A DNA stretch of 10,836 nt from Bacillota bacterium (GTDB lineage: Bacteria > Bacillota > Desulfotomaculia > Desulfotomaculales > Desulfallaceae). Where the stretch lies: assembly GCA_009781965.1 (NCBI GenBank), contig WQUS01000239.1, positions 1-10,836 of the forward strand, read 5' to 3'. Positions 6,311-10,836 of the stretch are shown here, piece by piece. Numbering within the stretch: the first letter of the stretch is position 1; every line of letters begins with the position of its first letter. The notes beneath the pieces are model-generated. The model worked only from the letters and a program-made list of their open reading frames with translations, did not search any database and was not told where the DNA came from. Made by a program: the position numbers and the translations under genes.

Positions 6311-7273
6311 CTAATATTTTAGGCCGCCCCAATATACCGGTTGGGTCACTTCCGCTATGGCCGGTAACCGCACATCTCGCAGAGCCCACTTTTGGTATTC
6401 GGCAAAACCGGTCCGGTCCACGATGTAGCCAATGTGTTCTTTGCCCCCCGGCGCGTTGAGGTCAATATATTTTTCCACGTAGTCGTAAGTATTAAGGATA
6501 ATTTTAATGATGCTGTCCTCGTCAATCCATTTGATAAAATCCACCCCCAGCCGGGGATTGCGCCGGCCTGTCCGGCCGAAAAGGGTAAGGCGGTAATATT
6601 TTTCCCGGCTCCTTGTCCAGGCGGCCATCGGGCAGCTGACGATACATTCCCCGCAGCCGATGCATTTTTCTTCGTTGCGGGCAGGACGGTAATTAATTTC
6701 GCTCAGAGCCCCGACGGATTTTTTCCGGCAGTTATGGATGCAGGCGCGGCAGGTAACGCAGCGCTCCGGCTCAAATTGCGGCAGGGTCATGCCGATAATG
6801 CCGAAGTCGTGCATCCGTACTTTGGTGCAATCGTTAGGGCAGCCGGTCAGAGCGATTTTAAAGTGCAGGTTGTTGGGGAACACGGCCTTTTCCAGCCGCT
6901 GGGCAAAAGCGGTGGTATCATAACAGGCATAGGGGCAAACCCGGTTGCCAATGCAGGCCGTGATATTGCGGGTGCCGGCGGCGGGATAACCCTGGCCCGG
7001 CTCGGTTTGATTGATCCCCATGCCCGCAATAACGGGCTGCAGCAGTTCTTTAACCAAGGGCATATCCTCAAACCGGATGCCTGGCACTTCAAACCCCTGT
7101 CTGGCGGTTAAATGTACGGTACCGTTGCCATATTCCCTGGCTATTTGGTGAATTATCTCCAGATACTCCGCCTTTAAGTGGCCGCCGGGCACCCGGATGC
7201 GGGAGGCGGTTAGGCCCCTTGCTTTGGTAACCCGGAAAGCGTTTTTAATGACCTCTTTGGTATTGATATCCAT
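6311..7273 (-). CDS. asrC: Anaerobic sulfite reductase subunit C (siroheme subunit)
   Basis: Catalytic subunit that reduces sulfite to sulfide with six electrons in the cytoplasm. The 320-residue protein begins with a sulfite/nitrite reductase half-domain. The siroheme-4Fe4S ligand set is C107-x5-C113 (ACIGNRVC) and C145-x3-C149 (GCPNDC). Two ferredoxin-type 4Fe-4S motifs are inserted afterwards, C172/C175/C178/C182 and C204/C207/C210/C214, and a second siroheme-domain segment follows. The length is close to that of the Salmonella protein. The ribosome site GGAGGC (complement of 7281-7286) lies 7 bases before the ATG and overlaps the asrB stop, which points to translational coupling. It is the last gene of the operon and has no terminator before cobO converges from the other side. 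Confidence 0.95.
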   Translation of the reverse strand: MDINTKEVIKNAFRVTKARGLTASRIRVPGGHLKAEYLEIIHQIAREYGNGTVHLTARQGFEVPGIRFEDMPLVKELLQPVIAGMGINQTEPGQGYPAAGTRNITACIGNRVCPYACYDTTAFAQRLEKAVFPNNLHFKIALTGCPNDCTKVRMHDFGIIGMTLPQFEPERCVTCRACIHNCRKKSVGALSEINYRPARNEEKCIGCGECIVSCPMAAWTRSREKYYRLTLFGRTGRRNPRLGVDFIKWIDEDSIIKIILNTYDYVEKYIDLNAPGGKEHIGYIVDRTGFAEYQKWALRDVRLPAIAEVTQPVYWGGLKY

Positions 7274-7285
7274 ATGCCTTGCCTC

Positions 7286-8080
7286 CTAATCCACTAAGGT
7301 TTTGCCTTGGGTATAGTTAAATACCGGGCCGTTGAGACAGACATAAACGTCATTGATCCGGCAATGGCCGCACTTGCCAATCCCGCAGCACATTTTCCGC
7401 TCCTGGGAGATCCAGATGTTATGTTCCGCAAATCCGGCCGCCAATAAGCCCTGGATGGCAAAGCGCATCATAACGGGGGGACCGACCACAATCGCCGCGG
7501 CGTTGGAGGCATCCTGTATCTTCAGCTGCGGGATATGTTCGGTGACGAGACCGACCTGACAATGAGCAGGGCCTTCGCCGGCGTCCACGGTCAGAATCAA
7601 ATTAATTTTTGTCGCCCAGCGGCTAAAATCATTGTAAAACAGGATGTCCTGCGGGCTTTTAAATCCGGCGACCAAGGTTAAACCGCGCACTTCTTCGGGA
7701 TGATTGGCGAAATGCTCCACCAGGCCCCGCACCGGGGATACCCCTGTGCCGCCGGCGATCACAACCAGCTCCCGGCCCCGGTAATCATCCACATTGAAAC
7801 CGTTGCCGTAAGGCCCGCGCAGGAACAGCTTGCGGTCGGCGTAATGTTCAAAGAGCTCATTTGTCACCCTGCCGACCCGCCGGATGGTCAGGTCAATCAG
7901 GCCGGGCTCAATACCGCTGACTGAAATGGGCGCTTCGCCAAACTTGGGGATGGAAACCTCAAAAAACTGTCCCGGCTTTACCGGTCCCTCATAGGCCAGG
8001 CGAAAGGTGTACTCAATATCCGTATGTCTGATGACTTCCTTTACTGTGGCCAAAAAGGGCTGATATTCATTCCGCGGCAT
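7286..8080 (-). CDS. asrB: Anaerobic sulfite reductase subunit B (flavin/NAD)
   Basis: Electron-input subunit of the ferredoxin-NADP reductase/PyrK superfamily, passing electrons from NAD(P)H through FAD and an Fe-S centre toward AsrA and AsrC. The 264-residue protein has a flavin-binding barrel (about 8-95, with PISVSG and RGPYGNGF), a nucleotide-binding domain starting with VIAGGTGVSPVRGL (107-120), a VVGPPVMM segment near 198-205 and a C-terminal PyrK-like 2Fe-2S motif, C232-x4-C237-x2-C240-x7-C248. The start ATG overlaps the end of asrA by 14 bases and is preceded by GGGAGGTG (complement of 8089-8096) at 8-base spacing. Confidence 0.95.
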   Translation of the reverse strand: MPRNEYQPFLATVKEVIRHTDIEYTFRLAYEGPVKPGQFFEVSIPKFGEAPISVSGIEPGLIDLTIRRVGRVTNELFEHYADRKLFLRGPYGNGFNVDDYRGRELVVIAGGTGVSPVRGLVEHFANHPEEVRGLTLVAGFKSPQDILFYNDFSRWATKINLILTVDAGEGPAHCQVGLVTEHIPQLKIQDASNAAAIVVGPPVMMRFAIQGLLAAGFAEHNIWISQERKMCCGIGKCGHCRINDVYVCLNGPVFNYTQGKTLVD

Positions 8081-9092
8081 CGCTTTTCACCTCCCGCAGG
8101 GCTTCCTCCAGCCGGTTGACAATCCGGGCAAAGGAAATGTATTCCGGGCACACATCGTCACAGCGGCCGCAGCCGACGCACATCTGGTAGCCGAACCGCT
8201 GTTTGTAGTCAAACACCTTGTGCAGGGTTTTAAAACGCATTCGCTGGCCGTTCTTGGGCCGGTAGCAACCGCCTCCCGCTACATCGGTGAATCCGTCCAC
8301 CATGCAGGAAGCCCACACCCGGCGGCGCTCCCCTGCTTTTCCGTTATCGGTATAGAATAAGTCCTGCATGGTATAGCAGGTGCAGGTGGGACAGGAAAAG
8401 TTGCACCGTCCGCATTTGATGCAGCGCCCGTCGTACTGGTCCCACATGGCTGCGGCGGCCACCCCGGCGTCCAGAAGGGCGGGTATGCCGACCCTGGTAG
8501 GCGTGGCGGCGACAAATGATGGTTCTACGGCTAATGTTTGGGAAGCTGCCGCCTCGAAAAGAGCCGCCCAATCAGCGGCGCGGCAATCAATCAAGTAGTT
8601 GGCATTTTCATCCTGTTCAATACTGAAATCATAATTGTCCGAACGGTTGGCGACCATATCCACGCAAAAGCAGGTGTCAAAGGCGGTGGGACAGCCGATG
8701 AGAGCGAATCTGGTTTTCTCCCTGATCCGTTTGTAGTAATAATCCTCGGCTCCGTTGCGGAGATATATTTCATCCAGCCGCCGCACGGCGTGCAGATCGC
8801 AGCTGCGCAAAAAGACGAGCACCCCTTGGGCAGGCGGGTCCGGTTCTTTCATCTGTTCTTCGGTAAAGTAAAACAACGTTTCCGTTATGGGCAGGAGAGC
8901 TTCTTTAAAAGAGTGGGCTGATTTGGCGTCCAAAACAATTTCGTCCGCCGAGGCAATTTTACCGTACCGAATCAGATCCGTACCGGAAAAAGGCCCGCCT
9001 CCGGTAAAGCGTTTAGGGGCGAAAAGGGTATGGTTTAGCGACAGTTTTTGCAATACTCCGTCGCATGCTTCTTTGGTCAGACGGTACCCCAT
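8067..9092 (-). CDS. asrA: Anaerobic sulfite reductase subunit A (4Fe-4S)
   Basis: Electron-transfer subunit of AsrABC, related to the HydB/4Fe-4S subunits of group 3 hydrogenases. The first 215 residues form a domain typical of the family, with cysteine-bearing FLRSCDLHAV and GCPTAFDTCFC segments. Two 4Fe-4S motifs follow: C224/C227/C230/C234 (CIKCGRCNFSCP) and C305/C308/C311/C315 (CVGCGRCDDVCP). The length of 341 residues fits the family. The start is supported by AAGGAG (complement of 9101-9106), 8 bases upstream. It is the first gene of asrABC, read from the promoter at 9128-9157. Confidence 0.95.
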   Translation of the reverse strand: MGYRLTKEACDGVLQKLSLNHTLFAPKRFTGGGPFSGTDLIRYGKIASADEIVLDAKSAHSFKEALLPITETLFYFTEEQMKEPDPPAQGVLVFLRSCDLHAVRRLDEIYLRNGAEDYYYKRIREKTRFALIGCPTAFDTCFCVDMVANRSDNYDFSIEQDENANYLIDCRAADWAALFEAAASQTLAVEPSFVAATPTRVGIPALLDAGVAAAAMWDQYDGRCIKCGRCNFSCPTCTCYTMQDLFYTDNGKAGERRRVWASCMVDGFTDVAGGGCYRPKNGQRMRFKTLHKVFDYKQRFGYQMCVGCGRCDDVCPEYISFARIVNRLEEALREVKSDAAE

Positions 9093-9127
9093 TTTTTACT
9101 CTCCTTTCATGAATCTGGCTTAACATT

Positions 9128-9157
9128 ATTTTAATGCCAAATCTATCCTTCGGTCAA
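9128..9157 (-). promoter_or_regulatory. Promoter of the asrABC operon
   Basis: On the minus strand TTGACC (complement of 9152-9157) and TAAAAT (complement of 9128-9133) are 18 bp apart. The predicted start lies about 30 bases before the asrA ATG. A hyphenated dyad GTAAC-TCCGG-GTTAC (9159-9173) sits immediately upstream of the -35 box and is a candidate regulator site. Confidence 0.5.
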
Positions 9158-9158
9158 G

Positions 9159-9189
9159 GTAACTCCGGGTTACTGGTCACACGTTACTG
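9159..9189. repeat. Dyad and repeated GTTACTG upstream of asrA
   Basis: GTAAC (9159-9163) and GTTAC (9169-9173) form a 5-bp dyad with a 5-bp centre. GTTACTG occurs at 9169-9175 and again at 9183-9189, a 14-bp period. The 10-mer GTTACTGGTC at 9169-9178 reappears at 10822-10831 beyond the insertion sequence. This could be an operator for asrABC or part of a dispersed intergenic repeat. Confidence 0.4.
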
Positions 9190-9235
9190 CTTTCGCACCA
9201 TCCGGCCTGTAAAGTTTTGAGGATCAGCAAACACT

Positions 9236-9276
9236 TCATAGTCTCGAACCTCGAACCTCGAACTTCGAAACTATGA
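9236..9276. repeat. Stem-loop with TCGAACC heptamer repeats
   Basis: TCATAGT-C-TCGAA (9236-9248) pairs with TTCGA-A-ACTATGA (9264-9276) at 12 of 13 positions. TCGAACC is present as tandem heptamers from 9244, with the third unit slightly changed. The stem ends exactly where the insertion sequence begins. It resembles a small palindromic intergenic repeat, but its family is not recognised. Confidence 0.6.
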
Positions 9277-9296
9277 TGGACCCCGTTGTCAAGACA
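9277..9296 (+). repeat. Right terminal inverted repeat of the IS
   Basis: Reading inward on the plus strand, TGGACCCCGTTGTCAAGACA matches the opposite end at 13 of 20 positions, including TGGACCC and the terminal GACA. It also contains the 9-mer TGTCAAGAC (9287-9295) that recurs in the palindrome at 9430-9554. Confidence 0.65.
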
Positions 9297-9429
9297 AATT
9301 TTTTAAAAAGTTAAGATACAAACTGTTGTTCTGTATAGGATTATTTTGTCAATTATTGCTAATAATAACATGTTTTTTGGTGAGCCCCCGAGGAAATTTT
9401 TCACATTTGCACAAAGGCGCCGAAGGGTA

Positions 9430-9554
9430 GTCTTGACAGTCAGCGTCCCACACGTGGTAGAATGGCAATGCGACGGGAACATAAGCGTACATGTTTTCCG
9501 GAGCCGCCCCGTCGGCACCCAGCATTGGCCACGTGTGGGCCTGGCTGTCAAGAC
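9430..9554. repeat. 125-bp near-palindrome in the IS tail
   Basis: Positions 9430-9443 pair with 9541-9554 (14 pairs, one G-T), 9447-9457 pair perfectly with 9529-9539 (CCCACACGTGG), and GACGGG (9472-9477) pairs with CCCGTC (9508-9513). A small AACAT/ATGTT stem (9478-9482 with 9491-9495) sits in the loop. The right arm covers the last bases of orfB and its stop. No T-run follows on the minus strand, so it is not a standard terminator. It may be a structured 3' end, a transposase-binding array, or a nested miniature element. Confidence 0.85.
9433..9463 (+). promoter_or_regulatory. Possible antisense promoter in the IS palindrome
   Basis: TTGACA (9433-9438) and an extended -10, TGGTAGAAT (TAGAAT 9458-9463), are 19 bp apart on the plus strand. 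Transcription would start near 9470 and run antisense to the 3' half of orfB. The spacer is longer than ideal, so this is only a candidate. Confidence 0.25.
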
Positions 9555-10390
9555 CGCCGGACCTCCTTTGAGCCATAAACCTCGGCTGGCGTCCGGTACT
9601 CTAAAGACTGATGGAGCCGTTTGTGATTATAGAACTCAAAGTATTCCTTTATTTTACAGCGGGCTTGCCGTGGACTTTTGTATTCGTTTAAGTATACCTC
9701 CTCATACTTTAGGCTGCGCCAAAGGCGCTCAGTAAATATATTATCTCTGGCACGTCCTTTGCCATCCATGCTGATTCGTGCCCCTGCACCAAGTACCAGC
9801 TGGATATACCGTGGACTTGTAAAATGGCTTCCTTGGTCGCTGTTAAATATTTCTGGTATTGATTGATCAAGCGCTTGCTTAACCGCTTGGATCACGAACT
9901 CTATCTCCAGGGTTTGATCCATAGCCCAGCTAATTACATAGCGGGAATACCAATCTATCACGGCTACCAGGTACATCCATCCATTAGTGAGCCGTATGTA
10001 AGTCACGTCGATGCCCCAAACATGATTTGGATAACTGGCTACTACGTTTCTGAGCAGATAAGGATATACTTGTTCTTTAAGCTGCCGCTTGCTCAGATTA
10101 GGCCCGGGACAGATGCCGGCGATACCCATCTCACGCATGTGCCGCTGGACCGCTTTGCGGTTGATACGTACACCCTCCCGATTTAGTTGAGCAGTAATCC
10201 GCCGGGAACCGTAAAAGGGATGCGCAGTATAGATTTCATCAATACGGTGCTTAATAGCAATCTCTTCTGCTGAAGGCTGCACATGCTTGTAGTATAGGCC
10301 AGTACGGTTTATGCCTAACATGTTGGCTTGGACTGTAATGGGCAGTTCTGGGTTGTCCCATTCAATCATAGCTTTACGCTCGGTTACCAT
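9548..10390 (-). CDS. IS3-family transposase OrfB (DDE integrase)
   Basis: Catalytic part of the transposase, which cuts and joins the element ends. The 280-residue protein has the HTH_21-like region HRIDEIYTAHPFYGSRRITAQLN (48-70) and an rve integrase core. The DDE triad is complete: D128 in WGIDVTYIR, D185 in FNSDQGSHFT and E221 in FTERLWRSLKYE, with 35 residues between the last two as expected for IS3. It ends with the typical YNHKRLHQSLEYRTPAEVY. The ATG at 10390 has only a weak AGG upstream, and the frame is open upstream to the A9 run at 10407-10415, so part of the product is probably made as an OrfA-OrfB fusion. It is in the +1 frame relative to orfA. Confidence 0.93.
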   Translation of the reverse strand: MVTERKAMIEWDNPELPITVQANMLGINRTGLYYKHVQPSAEEIAIKHRIDEIYTAHPFYGSRRITAQLNREGVRINRKAVQRHMREMGIAGICPGPNLSKRQLKEQVYPYLLRNVVASYPNHVWGIDVTYIRLTNGWMYLVAVIDWYSRYVISWAMDQTLEIEFVIQAVKQALDQSIPEIFNSDQGSHFTSPRYIQLVLGAGARISMDGKGRARDNIFTERLWRSLKYEEVYLNEYKSPRQARCKIKEYFEFYNHKRLHQSLEYRTPAEVYGSKEVRRS

Positions 10391-10394
10391 GAAC

Positions 10395-10685
10395 CTAGAT
10401 ACCAGCTTTTTTTTTCAACCAGTCCAATTGAGTAGTCAACTGACCAATTTTAGCATAAAGATCTTGCAGCTGTTTTTCATAGCCGGCTCTGATGACTTCC
10501 GTCTCCTTGTGACCATCAGCAAACAGTTCCGGCATTCCTTCTAATGCCTGCTTTTTCCAACGATTTAGTTGGGTAATGTGTACCCCACACTCTGAAGAGA
10601 TTTGAGATATGGATTTCTCTTCCCTAAGCATTTCCAGGACCACTTCGGTTTTGAATGATGCTGAATATTTTTTGCGAACTGACAT
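10395..10685 (-). CDS. IS3-family transposase OrfA (HTH protein)
   Basis: DNA-binding part of the transposase, recognising the terminal repeats. The 96-residue protein has an HTH_Tnp_1 domain (KKYSASFKTEVVLEML then SISQISSECGVHITQLNRWKKQAL, about 5-50) and a C-terminal leucine-zipper-like coiled coil (YEKQLQDLYAKIGQLTTQLDWLKKK, about 69-93) used for multimerisation. AGGAGGT (complement of 10698-10704) is 12 bases before the ATG, a little far. Its stop codon lies 4 bases before the orfB ATG. Confidence 0.9.
   Translation of the reverse strand: MSVRKKYSASFKTEVVLEMLREEKSISQISSECGVHITQLNRWKKQALEGMPELFADGHKETEVIRAGYEKQLQDLYAKIGQLTTQLDWLKKKAGI
10407..10415 (-). other. Nine-A slippage site between orfA and orfB
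   Basis: On the minus strand orfA ends Leu-Lys-Lys-Lys-Ala-Gly-Ile-stop, with the three lysines encoded by nine consecutive A. Loss of one A in the transcript, or a +1/-2 ribosomal shift here, joins orfA to orfB in frame (reading KLVSRFMVTERK). The usual -1 shift instead meets a TAA that overlaps the orfB start region. IS3 elements normally use a -1 shift at A-rich sites, so this arrangement is atypical. Confidence 0.6.
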
Positions 10686-10711
10686 TTAGAGCTTAAGACC
10701 TCCTGGTTTGC

Positions 10712-10731
10712 TGTCCGAATTCCTGGGTCCA
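10712..10731 (-). repeat. Left terminal inverted repeat of the IS
   Basis: Reading inward on the minus strand from 10731 the end is TGGACCCAGGAATTCGGACA, located 26 bases before the orfA start. A TATAAT hexamer (complement of 10732-10737) abuts this end and may be a -10 box supplied at the boundary, but no good -35 precedes it. Confidence 0.65.
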
Positions 10732-10737
10732 TTATAA

Positions 10738-10819
10738 ACCTCGAGTAAACCGTGCGCTCATACTCTTCGAGAAATCGCTTACGGTTAATAACTTTACGGG
10801 CCTGGGCTGGTACTAACAA
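10738..10819 (-). pseudogene. Possible gene fragment beside the IS
   Basis: Reading toward the IS on the minus strand, positions 10819-10738 give LLVPAQARKVINRKRFLEEYERTVYSRF, a charged stretch with plausible coding character, and the frame runs on into the IS end. A TAA stop lies just upstream at 10823-10825 and only a TTG could start it, so it is not an intact gene. It may be a remnant of a gene hit by the IS. The family is not recognised. Confidence 0.2.
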
Positions 10820-10836
10820 ACGTTACTGGTCTGACC

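Larger units (their letters stand above)
9277..10731 (-). mobile_element. IS3-family insertion sequence
   Basis: A 1455-bp element with orfA and orfB in the order and sizes usual for the IS3 family, bounded by imperfect terminal repeats that begin TGGACCC. The similarity extends outward as TAT[AG]ATGGACCC, so the true ends could be a few bases further out. No 3-5 bp target duplication is visible (ATGA on one side, TTAT on the other), suggesting an old insertion, a recombined copy or misplaced ends. Both reading frames look intact. Between orfB and the right terminal repeat lie about 270 non-coding bases, unusually long for this family, holding a 125-bp near-palindrome. Confidence 0.85.

Noticed and set aside
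6392..7111. 239-codon plus-strand frame inside asrC
   Set aside because: It lies opposite asrC, which has all cofactor cysteines and operon context; the frame shows no ribosome site or known motif.
9244..9266. Heptamer repeats as a CRISPR array
   Set aside because: The units are contiguous 7-mers without spacers and no cas gene is present.
9349..9576. 75-codon minus-strand frame overlapping the end of orfB
   Set aside because: It translates the palindrome and overlaps orfB in another frame, with no clear start signal; most likely chance.
9346..9735. 129-codon plus-strand frame across the IS tail
   Set aside because: It crosses both arms of the palindrome and the orfB end on the opposite strand; the predicted peptide has no recognisable motif.

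Overview
The window looks like a chromosomal segment from an anaerobic, clostridia-type Bacillota, perhaps in the Peptococcaceae/Desulfotomaculum range. This is inferred from strong AGGAGG-type ribosome sites, a T-box-like leader on an aminoacyl-tRNA synthetase gene, a dissimilatory-type sulfite reductase operon (asrABC), a corrinoid adenosyltransferase and moderately high GC housekeeping genes. No species can be named from the sequence alone.

Layout. Positions 1-270 hold an AT-rich tract, a clear promoter and a short T-box-like leader with a terminator, followed by metG (271-1833, methionyl-tRNA synthetase without the C-terminal tRNA-binding domain) and tatD (1835-2611, metal-dependent DNase family). 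The metG-tatD pair is a familiar Bacillota order, but rnmV and rsmA, which often follow, are absent. A visibly more AT-rich block follows instead: a SAM-dependent methyltransferase (2626-3333), a small zinc-ribbon membrane-anchored protein (3549-4133) with its own promoter, a 333-base gap with several small inverted and direct repeats, and a membrane family-2 glycosyltransferase (4467-5699). A 20-bp tandem triplication covers the glycosyltransferase stop codon. GC-rich sequence resumes with cobO (5743-6300).

On the minus strand, asrA-asrB-asrC (9092 to 6311) form a tight operon with a recognisable promoter. The three products together make a six-electron NADH:sulfite reductase: AsrB (flavin, Fe-S) takes electrons from NAD(P)H, AsrA (two 4Fe-4S clusters) relays them and AsrC (siroheme, Fe-S) reduces sulfite to sulfide. 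asrC and cobO converge with only 10 bases between their stop codons.

The right end carries an IS3-family insertion sequence (about 9277-10731, minus strand) with orfA, an orfB that keeps an intact DDE triad, imperfect terminal inverted repeats and no obvious target duplication. Two features of this IS stand out. orfB lies in the +1 (not the usual -1) frame relative to orfA at a run of nine A residues. The non-coding tail after orfB contains a 125-bp near-palindrome whose arms repeat a 9-mer found in the terminal repeat. A heptamer-rich stem-loop abuts the IS on one side, and a possible gene fragment lies on the other. I did not find a clear new multi-gene system; the most unusual signals are the minimal T-box-like leader and the structured tail and frame arrangement of the IS.
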